DNA from: Pelobates cultripes
Lineage: Eukaryota; Chordata; Amphibia; Anura; Pelobatidae
Length of the DNA: 64,000 bases
Assembly (NCBI GenBank): GCA_933207985.1
Contig: OW240918.1
Location: 21,577,531-21,641,530 of the forward strand
Reading direction: 5' to 3'
Shown here: in pieces, positions 33,194 through 44,265 of the stretch
Numbering within the stretch: the first letter of the stretch is position 1
Layout: each line of letters opens with the position of its first letter
Translations under genes and position numbers: made by a program
The notes under the pieces: model-generated
Database searches by the model: none
Seen by the model: only the letters and a program-made list of their open reading frames with translations
Told to the model about the DNA's origin: nothing

Positions 33194-34568
33194 ACTAATT
33201 TTGAGAGTAATATGAAATTATTAGGAATTTGATCACGAAGGAATGAAAGGAACTTGTTTTGATTGTTTATATTGTTTTTATTTTATACCTCAACCACTGC
33301 TGCTACTGTCTTTGTCTCGTGGCTGGGAAAGTGATCCTTCAGCCTGGTGAAATATTACTTTCTGTAATAAGAGGAATATTTAATCTTCTTCTCATAATGT
33401 TCTTTATACTACCATGATATATACTGAGAGATTTAGATCGGCAGAATTTTAACTGGTTTGATTTCATTTTGGACTTAAATCGAGCTTCGACCAAAATTCT
33501 TCATAACCGAAAAATGTCAAAAGTCCTAACTGTGTTAATACAGAAGAGACTATTTTTTTTTTTATAGAATCAAAATTTTGAATGAACAGAAAAATTCCAA
33601 AAATCAGAACCATATCAATTTAGAAGAACCAAAAATTTTATCTGTGAACAAGTCTAATACATTGCTTAAGATTAAAGTATGCAATAAATATAATTTAATA
33701 AATGAAATTGCAGATAGTCATGCGTTTTACACAGGCCACCTTATTACTGCAGAATTCACATTTGTTTTTATATATAATTTACCTTTAGTCCTAAACTTGC
33801 TCTTAAGTGCTTTTGCGTTAATACAAACCTTTTTTTTTTTTTTACTTATTTAGGACTATAATGCTAATATATTGATAACATAACTCTTATGAGTGATGTT
33901 ATGCATTGTTGTTTATCAGCCTTGCTACGATGCATATTTCTTTCAAAATCAAACTGTACAGAGTAACAGTGTTATGTTTTCATCTTAAGACATGTAAAAA
34001 AAATAAAAATAAGAAAGCTTTGTTTATGTAACTTAGCTCCACTTTTGTGCAACACAGCAAAGACATTTTTTCTACACAAAACAGACAGTGTGGTTTTCTC
34101 TTTAACTTTTTGCTACCCCAATTGTATTCTGAGAAAAATGAAAATCTGTCTTCATGGTGTTTGTAGCAAACCACGTAATTGCTTAAATCCGACTCTGCCA
34201 AGTTAAAAATAAAAACACAAATCTTTAGCTTAGCTCTAGTTAACTCTTGTTTGACCAAATCTTGATTTTAAATAGTGGAATACCTATGAAAATTACAGAA
34301 TTCCAAAGAATATTGAATACAAGTATACATGTAATAGTAGGTCTTATCAAGGTTGATACATGGGAAACAAATCAGGTACTGCACAAGCGAATGGCTCCTA
34401 CTCCATGCTCCATTCTATGTTCCATGGGGCAGATATAAAGGATAGGGACCAGCTAATGGCCTTTGGTGATGAGTGGAGGGTAATGGTTTCCTAATACTAC
34501 CAAAACCAAGGGATGTGCAGTCTAATCATCCTGTCCTATTGTGTTTTATACCCCACCTCCTATAGACT
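33194..34568. other. unassigned AT-rich sequence
   Basis: No repeat boundary, RNA gene or convincing frame is seen. The open frames at 33578-33853 and 33980-34258 lack family features. Confidence 0.45.
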
Positions 34569-34735
34569 GTAAGCTCATATGAGCGGGGTCCTCTTCAACC
34601 TATCGTTTCTGTAAGTTTTTTGTTATTGTCCTTTTTAGTTAAATCTCTCTTCCCCCCCTCTTATAATATTGTAAAGTGCTACGGAATCTGGTGGTGCTAT
34701 ATAAATGGCAATAATAATAATACTTATAGTATCAT
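34569..34735 (+). repeat. LINE (CR1/L2-type) 3' tail
   Basis: 'agactgtaagctcatatgag', then 'aaagtgctacggaatctg' and 'ggtgctatataaatggc' with an (ATA)n tail form the well-known 3' end of vertebrate CR1/L2-like LINEs and their SINE partners. 5'-truncated, no coding part. Confidence 0.65.
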
Positions 34736-35103
34736 ACTGGGCATCCTCTGTTTCTATTTTGAATAGAGGAGATAGGGATTTGTTTTTTTAGAGTCAGAGG
34801 GGTTGACAGGAGTTGGCCTCATTAAAAAAAAGGTTTTAATTTACCTTTACTCTAGCAGCAACTAGAGGAACATTGTAAATGGATGTACATGCGCGGCAAG
34901 TGCCATGCATGCATCCTAATGCTTTATATAAAGAAACATTTAATTCAATGATTTTCTGTTAGTTTCCATTTCACATGACCTAGTTTTATTCGGTCAGTGC
35001 ACCAAAAGTGCCTCTAGTGGCTGTCAGTAAAACAGACACTAAAGGTGGATTTAACCCTGCAATCTAAACATAGCAGTGTGGCGAACAGAACCTTGCCACT
35101 CAT

Positions 35104-36067
35104 TATTTCGTATCATGGTACAGCAGAAAATACATGTAAAGAAATACAGAAAAATACAATATAGTGCAGATGGTATATAAAGTGGCAATGCAATAATAAT
35201 GATGGAATCTTAATGGCTGGTGCACTCACATTCCAAGGAGCCTGTATATGGAAACACTGGCTCCGTATCAAGGCTTGTGTGCTTATAATGGTAGCACCAC
35301 CCTTCTACTTCGATTTGGAGTGATTCTCAAAGACAAAAAACAGAGGGAGAGCGAACCAATGTGTAGATTGCGGTCATAAAAGCACACATATATATTAATA
35401 AATGTGGTGCTCACCTGGTCCTGAGCCTGTGGGTCCTGGCTCTAGGTTTGTAAACTTTGTGCCAATTTAAATGGGGATGGCACTACCCCTATGAAGATTC
35501 TCTTGAAGAAGCTCTATTTGAGAGTGAAACACGTATTGGCCATTTTTTTATTGAGGACTTTTTTAAACTATTTGTTTTATACATTTTTTATATATGATAT
35601 ATTAATAAATTTATTACTTCCTTTTTATATCTTATATCATATCTTAAGTCCTTTTTTGGAGCCTCCAAGAGAATCTTCATAGGGGTAGTTCCATCCCCAT
35701 TTAAATTGGCACAAAGTTTACAAACCTAGAGCCAGGACCCACAGGCTCAGGACCAGGTGAGCACCACATTTATTAATATATATGTGTGCTTTTATGACTG
35801 CAATCTACACATTGGTTCGCTCTCCCTCTGTTTTTTGTCTTTGAGAATCACTCCAAATCGAAGTAGAAGGGTGGTGCTACCATTATAAGCACACAAGCCT
35901 TGATACGGAGCCAGTGTTTCCATATACAGGCTCCTTGGAATGTGAGTGCACCAGCCATTAAGATTCCATCATTATTATTGCATTGCCACTTTATATACCA
36001 TCTGCACTATATTGTATTTTTGTGTATTTCTTTACATGTATTTTCTACTGTACCATTATACGAAATA
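35104..36067. repeat. palindrome with 402-bp arms
   Basis: Arms 35,104-35,505 and 35,666-36,067 are inverse copies of equal length with a few mismatches, separated by 160 bp of AT-rich spacer. The spacer begins just before 'gagagtgaaacacgtattgg'. A shorter relative lies at 44,466-44,779. Confidence 0.9.
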
Positions 36068-36200
36068 ACGTTTGGTAAGCTATATATGTGTTTGAGCGCT
36101 CCACTTATAGGTGTAAGTCTCTGTTACTTACACCGTACTTAAATCTATTATTTTGTCTAGTGGGATAGAGGATATTTCCACACAAGTGTATAGAGAATTC

Positions 36201-36360
36201 AGATGTAATTCTGAAACGTACAGAGTTTGACTGAGTTTAATCATATTATATGCATTTCACTTCAATGAATATAGGTACTAGACACCAAATGAGGAAATCC
36301 GTATTTATTCACTACATTGCTAGATAAAGAAAGATGTGAAAAATGATTTTAAAAAATCCC
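36201..36360 (-). repeat. 160-bp inverted duplicate, right copy
   Basis: This is the inverse of 33,034-33,193 and lies inside the insertion that interrupts the solo LTR, so it arrived after the LTR. Confidence 0.9.
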
Positions 36361-37493
36361 ACTTTGTAAAGCACTTTGTTACACACATCCCTCCGTAAAA
36401 AGAGGCGAACTTTGATTGGTATTCATAGAACCTTGCCACTGGCTCCTGGAAGAGCCTGCTTTCCAGCCTCCTGCCTCAGGACTATGGGCCCTGCAATATA
36501 CCTTGCCCAATGCACTCTAAAAAGCTCTGTTAATGTGATTTATGTACTTGTGTACTCCAGAAAGAGAGACTGACTGTTAGCCCTGATTCCCTGGAACTGT
36601 TTTGGGCATAGGATCATGTGCACGGTCGGTCAAAATTATGACTTCCATGGAAATCCCGAACCCCTGAACTGATTTGGGTGATTTTTGGATATGTTGGTCC
36701 CCCAGATAGGTGCTATCAGGGGATGTGACTTCTGTGTGGTTTCCATGTGTTTTGGAGGTACTTTTGGGATGTTGTTAAAATGTATGTTTTCTGTGCCTGG
36801 AGATAATTGAATTTAGTACAGTTCCGGAGTCAATTATCTCTCAGGCACAGGGGAGGGATTACCTGTTTTGTGTGGGAGTGTCCTGGACCTGAGAGCCAGT
36901 GTAATTATGTGTATGTTTTACTGTAGTCTCCTATCAGGTCCAGAGAGGAATGCCGCTGAAATATTTATCCGGAAACCCCTGCATGGAGAGTTGCATATAT
37001 GGCTGCATGTGGCTCCCATTAAACCAGTTCCTCTTCACCCTTAACATAGAGCCTTGTCTTATGTGTGTAGGGAACAGCTATATTCACTCTGGGGATTGCT
37101 ATACTCATTATATTCCCTTGGATTATAATCACTAGCTCTAGTAAGAGCTACCCTGCTTTACTCTCTGGATTGGGAGAGGTCTACCCACTGGAAGCTGGAT
37201 CCTGGTCTTGGATCCAGGGTGGGTGGAGGACAGCTAGACCCCAACCAAGCTGTAACGCTTCCTGCGGGGTGTATGGTGGTTATGGTGTCTGGTGGAGTGC
37301 TTTGAGTACTCGGTGAGCACTAGAAAGCAACAATTGGCAGAGGTACCCAGTCGGTGTGCCAGGTGGTCTGCCACAAGCAGTTTATAAAAAAAAACTACAA
37401 TGCTTTACATTGCAGGGTTAATCCTACAAGACCACAGCACCCAAACATCTTCATTGAGATAAAGTGACCTTGGTGACTTTAGTGGTCTTTTAA

Positions 37494-38770
37494 CTAGTAC
37501 TTTAGCAAGCAGCTGCACTCTAATCTTATGATAATCTATTTCTTAGTTCTTCAATAATAGGCTTTTACTTCTGCTTTTTTTAATATTTTTTTTTGTTCAA
37601 AAGTACATGCTTTGATTTAATCAGATAAAATCCTGCACATCTTTTCAGAAAGGATTCTCAGCTCTAGAAGGAGATATGATTCCCTTCTTTTCAGTTTTTG
37701 TAAGAGCTAAGCAGGTGTACATCGTATTTTAAGATGTCATTTGATAACCAATTAATAATTCTAGGCGAGGTTGTCTAATCCACCAATAAGTGTATTCACT
37801 ACTAACTATGGGGAGCTTACTTTCCTTCCAACGATAATTGTCTTAATGCCTGTTTTAATCAGTATTAACTACTAGCAATAACATGCTTTTAATTATGTTT
37901 TTAACGAGTCCTTTATTGGCCTGTTTTGGGAAGCAAATTAGTCAAAAGGAGCTGTTAATCAAAAACGTGTTACTGGCACAAAATAAATGTTCATTTAAGG
38001 AGCCATTTGAAATGAACCTGGCTCATTGACTCTGACAACCTACAAGGACACTGGAGCCTCCTGAGGACCTTTCTTCCAGTGATCTTCTAGATACGCCTTG
38101 CTGCTCAGAAGATATAAGTAGAAGCATATTAAGCAGTTTGGGTCATTCATCAGCCAACTTTTACTACTGTATTCAGGAAAATGAGCCTCCCAGGAACTTC
38201 GCTGCAGATCTATTCCTTCATTAGCTAAGTAATATTGAGAGAGATGTTATACTGTCACTGGGAATGAAGAAATCTATTGCACCGAATAACAGTCAAGTGA
38301 CCGTTTTGTCTACGGGCTGTCTTTACAGATGTACAAATGTTTCATCCTAAAAAGACAGTCCATGTTTGGTTATCTCCAAATTATTAATGTGCAAATATAA
38401 TCTGTTTAAACCTAATGGTATTTGATCTATGTAACAAGCAATGTTGATGTAAACACATCAGGAAGGCAAATACTAGTTCTATATTGTGTGATCTTGGGAT
38501 ACGTATGCCATGTATGTATATACATATATTATATACAAATAGTATACCTTTCTGAAAATTATGACATCCTTATTCTATGACTTCTATCATCCATTTTTCC
38601 CTTTTGTATCTAAGTAAATAAGATGATGAGATGCTTTAACTGTCTGTCTTCATAGTTTTAATTATCACCTCTGTCTTCTCTTTGTATTATAGACCATATT
38701 CATTTCAATACAATTTGTGCAAGTTAGGCAAATGCATTAAACTATTTTAACACTATTTTGAAATTCCATT
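37494..38770. other. unique-looking sequence, candidate conserved non-coding DNA
   Basis: No transposon signature is visible. The 37,700-38,250 stretch is complex, low in simple repeats and contains several homeodomain-type cores (ccaattaataattc, cttttaattatg, gttaatcaaaaacg). Conservation cannot be tested here. Confidence 0.3.
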
Positions 38771-39050
38771 TTATTGCAAAAAAAATAAGTAACACTATAA
38801 GCGCCAAGAGCAGTTTGTCTCAATTAAGTGGTCTTGGTGCACTGTCCTTGCCATATATAAAACATATAAAACATTGGCATTTTGGAAATTTGGCAATGAT
38901 TACATTGTTGGGCTAAAACACCTCCACTGGCTTTTATGCCACTAGATTGTGTTTCTGCATTTTGAACCAAGTTCACTATGAGAAGCATTTGATTGGGTCT
39001 TCGCAGCGATTGCCATGCATGCACGTTAAGCCCACAATGGTTCTATATGT
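38771..39050. repeat. diverged TTAA/T2-like MITE fragment
   Basis: 'aacactataagcgccaagag' and 'caattaagtggtcttggtgc' match the first 50 bp of the T2-like MITEs in the window. The right end is not clear. Confidence 0.45.
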
Positions 39051-39202
39051 AAGTAACTGATTCATTTCCAAAAACACTTTTGGATCAAAAGGTGGGCCCT
39101 GAAATCTAAAAGACCCCAATGAGACACTTAGGTAAAAAAAATTATTATTATTAACATTAGCGTTTGGTTAAATATCTTTAACACAATATCTTTAAACTGT
39201 AA

Positions 39203-39208
<6 letters not shown>

Positions 39209-39249
<41 letters not shown>
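39209..39249. repeat. TA microsatellite
   Basis: A pure TA run of about 40 bp follows an A run. Confidence 0.95.
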
Positions 39250-39251
<2 letters not shown>

Positions 39252-39729
39252 GATAACAAGTGCATATAACAAGTGCATTTATGACATTCACTTTTACTGA
39301 AATAACAGCAGCCAATAATTTGACATGGTCTGTTCAACAGTCTTTTAAATAACATGCAATTTATAGAATTAGCTTGCTACTCTTCAGACTTCGTTATGGA
39401 ATTACATAACTTTTTTTTTTCTTCTTTGATAAAAAGAAAAAAAGATAAAAGTTCAAAATAAAATGCAGGATCTAATTTTACTTGATTCATCTTGTATACC
39501 ACCAAATGCTGACTTGTTTCAGTAGCTTGTTATAAAAGGTTTAGTTGTTTGTGGCCACAGTACAAAATTTTTCTGAAATTATGACCCTTAGGTACTTAAC
39601 TCGAAACTTAGATGCCATCGAAGTAAAAAAGTTCTCATTTTCAGAACAATGCCTCTTCTTACAAATAAATTTGTTAATGCTCATGCGAGGGTGAAAAAGT
39701 CATTTGAAAGTTCTCAAACCCTTTTCTGA
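39250..39729. other. unassigned AT-rich sequence
   Basis: Nothing recognisable. Confidence 0.5.
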
Positions 39730-40862
39730 AAACAATGCTGACGCCAACTCGTATGGCTGTTCATCCAGAACTGTCATCATTTAAGAACAATATCCATATA
39801 CATAGAGCTTCTGTACTTCTTTGTGCTTCAAATTTGTTAAGCAGTAGGAAATGTGAGTATCACAGATATTTTTATGTCCACAACAAGCACTTGAGTCCTG
39901 GACTTTTTTTTTTTTTTAAATGAACACAGTTTTCCATTACCCTTTGACCCGGCATTCCCATTGGGACAAAAGTACCACTGATTCATTTTTCTCAATCAAT
40001 ACATCATTCTTTGCTATTCTAATCCCTTACCCTTTGAGCACCAGAGATTTGGATCACTCATTGTGATACAATTTGTGACGTAATGCTCCAGCAAACAAGA
40101 AGTTAAATGGTTCTAGACTATAACAAAAACATGCCCTATAGTCTTAAATGGGAACTCGAATTAGTCTTTATTTTACAATATGAGAAGTCACTTCTTATGG
40201 CATTGAGATGATGTTAAGATGATTACATGTTTTTGGCTAGATATAGTCCTGAAGGTGGAAAGAATTCTTGATAATGAAATCATTGAAAGCTCTAGTATGT
40301 GCAGTTACCCTCTAAGATGGATCGAAAAATATCTATGTTCTATAAATAATTCAATGTCAGAAGCAAACTTAAACCACCTCTACATATATAAACCTGTTTA
40401 GCAGTGACTAATGTAGCTTGGTGCTGCTGGCCTAAATTAAACATATATACACATAAACACATAAATGTTTAGGGGGGGATCACCAGAACTCTTATAATAT
40501 TTGAGTGGATCCATACTGGTGTCCTTTAAAAAAAAATGATTTCAGGAGCCACTAGTAAATGGAGAGGAGATGCTTACCATACTCAAGATATGACGTCATC
40601 CCGGCATCGGCATCGGCATCACTACTGGGCACGCGACGGACCTATGTAGGAAGAGCACAGTAATCCCAGCAATAGCCACCATGGACTGAAGATCCACTCT
40701 AGCCCTCCAAGAGCAAGGCTGAGAGTACTAAATGTGTGTGTATGAATGTATGTTTAGTGTATGTGTGTCTGTGATTATGTGAAGCACTATGTATATGGAT
40801 ATTGTTCTTAAATGATGACAGCCCTGGATGAACAGCCATACGAGTTGGAGTCAGCAGTGTTT
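39730..40862. repeat. inverted repeat pair of 82 bp enclosing about 970 bp
   Basis: 39,730-39,811 is the inverse of 40,781-40,862; both contain 'ccaactcgtatggctgttca' in opposite orientation, with about six mismatches. They could be the terminal repeats of a DNA transposon of about 1.1 kb, or a local inverted duplication. No target duplication was found and the interior has no transposase. Confidence 0.65.
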
Positions 40863-41596
40863 GATTGTTAGTAGATAGCTTCCTAATTTGGCATCTTTAA
40901 GTATGGCAAACTCACAGAGGGATAACAAATAAGGGATTTATTAATCATATTTCCATAGAACAGAGAAATGCAACCTTCGGCACCTGGGATGTTGTGGACT
41001 ACACCTACCATAATGTTCTTACAGCTGTAACGCTGGAAAAGCATCAGGGGAGATGTGCCATGGGATACCTACCCCTGCCCTATAATAAAGGTCAAGGGAT
41101 TGCCATGTCCACTTGTAAATGATGAGTTCCTACTCCCTTATCTGTGCCATAAATCAAGCTCTTCATAACTTCAATGGGGGTCAGAACACACACTAAATTG
41201 GGCCCACATTTTTTTTGTGTTTGTTTTGTTTTCTCTTTAGTTTAATTGAGGAAATAATAGACAAATTAATTTGTTTTATCTCTTTTGCAAATGTTGTTCT
41301 ACAAATGAAGCAATTGGGAGTGCAAATTAAAGCGTATTGCAAGCGTAGCTTAGGGATCTAATGAAATATAGCTTCTTTCACTTTTTCTTCTAAGAAAGAA
41401 GCTATCTACAGATGGCATCTACACACACCAATTAAATCCATGGAACCTTAGAGGAAAAGATGAAAGTGGACCCATAATGGTCTTCTTTATTCAGTATTTT
41501 GTAGATAATAACAAAAAAGATAAAGAGTATATGTTCTTCTAAAAATAGTGATATCTAAAGGCTTTTTATTTAAATACTGATTATTTATGTGTATAT

Positions 41597-41652
<56 letters not shown>

Positions 41653-42161
41653 TTTATATATAAAGGACTAACAAATTTCATTGTTCTAAAACATAGTAAG
41701 TTTAAATGAATACGTAATTGTGACAAAACAAGCTTGACAAACAAATTTGTGCCAAGGGCCTTGTTCATGAGCTTGCAATCAAAGTTAGCCTCCTTCTTTA
41801 CAACTGCCTCACTCCTCCACTCATTTGCAATTCATTGCATATCCATCGTACTTTACCTTATATATCCAACATATATTACACTGGGCTGTGGATTCAACAT
41901 GCTTTACTCTGAACTGTGACCCATTACCCTTGCTCTAAACTGCTTATTTATTATTCTTTACTCTGGAATGCATATCTGCTATCTTTTAGTATGATGTTAT
42001 AATACATAAGAACATCATCATGTAATAAAATAAATCACAGTATAGTTGTACTTAACACAGCATATATATAACTTTTAATTATCTATTATTAAATATTATA
42101 AAAGTGTATTCACACGTATCGATCACTTTTATATGGCATACAAAGGAATGCCAAGCCATCT
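40863..42161. other. unassigned, with a MITE fragment and a TA tract
   Basis: About 40,970-41,075 ('caaccttcggcacctgggat', then 'cataatgttcttacagctg') resembles an old amphibian MITE. A TA-rich tract lies at about 41,592-41,660. The rest is unassigned. Confidence 0.4.
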
Positions 42162-42169
42162 TTCTAAAC

Positions 42170-42609
42170 CAGGGGAGCCCAATACGTTGATCGCGATCTA
42201 CCAGTCGATGACAAATGCGATGCTGATAGCACTTGTGTGGATCAATGATAATAAACAGTAAGTGTGCATATATGAGCCAACGAGAGAGTATGTAATAGCC
42301 AGTTTGGGTGTGTGTTTAAGAGTCAGTGTGTTTGTGTGCATATATAAAAGCCGATGTGTGTGTGTAAGAGCCAGTGTGAGTGTGTGTATGTGTGTGTGTG
42401 TGTGTAAGAGCCAGAGAGCCAGCGTGTGTGTGTTTGTATGTATATATAAGAGCCTATGTGTGTGTAAGAGTCAGTGTGTGTGAGTATGTGAGTGTGTGTG
42501 TGTTTGTGTGTAAGAACCTGTGTGTGTGTGTGTGTGTGTTTAAGAGTCAGTATGTTTGTGTGCATATATAAAAGCCTGTGTGTGTATGAGCCAGTGTAAG
42601 TGTGTGTAT

Positions 42610-42650
<41 letters not shown>

Positions 42651-42717
42651 CCAGAGAGCCAGCGTGTGTGTGTTTGTGTGTATATATAAGAGCCTGTGTG
42701 TGTGTTTGTGTGTAAGA

Positions 42718-42751
<34 letters not shown>

Positions 42752-43703
42752 GGGCCAGTGTGTGTGTGTTCCATCTCTATATATTAAATTTTACACATAC
42801 ATACATAAATAGACACACACTACAGAGAGGAGTAAGAAAATCAGAGGGAGGAGAGATACACAAATGAGAGTAAGAGACCAAAGGTGGCAAAAGAGATAAG
42901 ATACATTAAATGGGGATAGATATTCAGAAGGGGGATAAAAGACGCAAGGGGATTAAGAAGCCACACAAGCATGAATAGAATGACAAACAGGGCATACAAT
43001 ATTCAAAAAGGAAAACAAAAAGGTGGCAAGAAGCACAAAATGGGCAAAAGGATGGGTAACATGGGCAAAGTGGGGTTAATAGAAACTCAAGTGTAGGTGA
43101 ATTTTGGGGCAGCAAAATGCATCTTTGCCTGTCCAAACAAAAATCCTTGCAACGGCCCTGCTGGCAGCCGCACTATTTGGTCCTGTGGAGGAGCATGAAG
43201 GCACACAACACCAGACTTATGTTGTAGTGCTCCACCTTCCTTCAGTTTCCAGGCAACAGAAGGATCTGCTCTTAAAACTGGGTGCAGGCAGCGCTGCGGC
43301 AAGCTTTGAGGCTGGAGCCTGTCAGCAGCAGGGAGCAACAAGCAGATCTTCATTAATTGTGAGTGGAGTGTCTGCTTGCTTACATTTTTTTTTAATGGAT
43401 ACTGCTGTAAGCCAGGGTTTTTTTTAGAAGGGGTGACAGGTGTTTTGTAAAAGGGAGCAGGGTTTTTTGGGAAGGGGGGGACAGGGGTTTTGTTGAAGGG
43501 TGGGACCAGGGGTTTTGTAGAAAAGGGTGATGGGTTTTTGTTTATTTTTTTAGATAAATTCAATACGACGATACTTGCAGTAGTCAAAATGAGAATTTTA
43601 ATGTATGTAAGAAAAGGTGTGTTGTTTTTTTTTTAGTAGGTAGATCTCGTTGAGCTGGTCATTTAAAAAATAGATCATGACACAAAAAGCATGGGCACCC
43701 CTG
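42170..43703. mobile_element. non-autonomous hAT element 3, with perfect 8-bp TSD
   Basis: The left end is CAGGGGAGCCCAA; the inverse of the right end is CAGGGGTGCCCAT. 'gatcgcgatctacc' inside the left end corresponds to 'tcatgatctatt' in the inverse right end. The 8-bp target duplication 'ttctaaac' is perfect (42,162-42,169 and 43,704-43,711). The interior has a TG array and a GC-richer middle (43,090-43,540). Frames such as 43087-43587 (minus) and 43104-43427 (plus) have no hAT or other family features. No transposase remains. Confidence 0.88.
42260..42775. repeat. TG-rich minisatellite inside hAT element 3
   Basis: Units of the type 'taagagccagtgtgtgtgtg' and 'tgtgcatatataaaagcc' repeat over about 515 bp. 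Longer units recur: the block containing 'agagagccagcgtgtgtgtg' is present twice, about 240 bp apart. Confidence 0.95.
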
Positions 43704-43711
43704 TTCTAAAC

Positions 43712-44049
43712 CATTCCAGTCTCCAATTAATTTCTCATCATGAAACTCAGTAAGTATTGAGATACCAATCCTGACCATGAAATGACATTATTTTTCCTTT
43801 TAGATATACCTTTTTCATTTTGTTTTATGATAATTGCATTGCTTTGTTTATAAAGGGATGGAGCAAGGGAGGGGTTAAGAGATGTCCTAATGGATTATGT
43901 TGTGCATCCAGAAAATCACACAAAAAATAGTTGTTTTTGGCATTGTGCATGAGAAGTGTATGATTTCAGGCTTATAAGATGCAAGTTCACCCCTGGCTGG
44001 AGCACATTAATCATTCCCACGTTACTCTTTTGTTCAATTGTATTTCTAC
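43712..44049. other. unassigned sequence
   Basis: Nothing recognisable. Confidence 0.5.
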
Positions 44050-44205
44050 TTCTTTAGACTGTAAGCTCATGCGATTCGGGCTATAAAATCAGCACTTTTT
44101 TTGTCTAAATTTGTCATTAATTACTTTTATGTGTTGTCGAAACCATTGTACAGCAATGGAAAATAAATATGTTCCTCTATAAATAAAATAATAATAAAAA
44201 TTAAA
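44050..44205 (+). repeat. diverged LINE 3' tail
   Basis: 'tagactgtaagctcatgcga', then 'attgtacagcaatggaaaat' and an (ATA/ATAA) tail resemble the CR1/L2-type tail at 34,569, but more decayed. Confidence 0.45.
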
Positions 44206-44265
44206 GGTTACCTCCTTTTACAGAGGAGTGTGTATGGTACAGTGCTTTAAAATGAATAAAGTGAT

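Larger units (their letters stand above)
35101..36426. mobile_element. insertion in the solo LTR with a 14-bp direct repeat
   Basis: The LTR sequence 'agaaccttgccact' occurs at 35,087-35,100 and again at 36,427-36,440, where the LTR resumes. Between lie a large palindromic element (35,104-36,067), about 130 bp of its tail, an inverse copy of 33,034-33,193 and about 66 bp of unknown origin. A 14-bp duplication is unlike a hAT or TTAA event; it fits a target-primed or repair-type insertion. Confidence 0.7.
35077..37375. mobile_element. solo LTR (about 960 bp) with a nested insertion
   Basis: It starts TGTGGCGAACAG and ends GGTCTGCCACA, so TG...CA with a six-base inverted end (TGTGGC/GCCACA). 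A 5-bp target duplication AGCAG (35,072-35,076 and 37,376-37,380) flanks it. Removing the nested insert (35,101-36,426 plus one copy of the 14-bp repeat) leaves about 959 bp. There is no internal coding region, so it is a solo LTR formed by recombination. Strand and family (gypsy-like or endogenous retrovirus) cannot be decided. Confidence 0.75.
34822..37493 (-). mobile_element. TTAA MITE split by a solo LTR
   Basis: The left part (about 34,822-35,076) and right part (37,377-37,493) together resemble the MITE at 6,455 in reverse: 'aatttacctttactctagc', 'gcctctagtggctgtcag', then 'gggttaatcc' and 'gactttagtggtcttttaa'. The right TTAA is at 37,490-37,493. The left terminus is diverged, so that boundary is approximate. 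The interruption lies between two copies of the 5-bp AGCAG. Confidence 0.65.

Noticed and set aside
32704..36360. 33,034/36,201 inverted pair as the terminal repeats of one 3.3-kb transposon
   Set aside because: The right copy lies inside an insert that postdates the solo LTR, while the left copy lies outside both the LTR and its host MITE, so one element cannot span them.
43087..43587. 166-codon minus-strand frame with PPFPKNPAPF-type repeats
   Set aside because: It lies wholly within hAT element 3 over G/T-rich imperfect repeats ('ggggttttgtagaa'); no protein family recognised.
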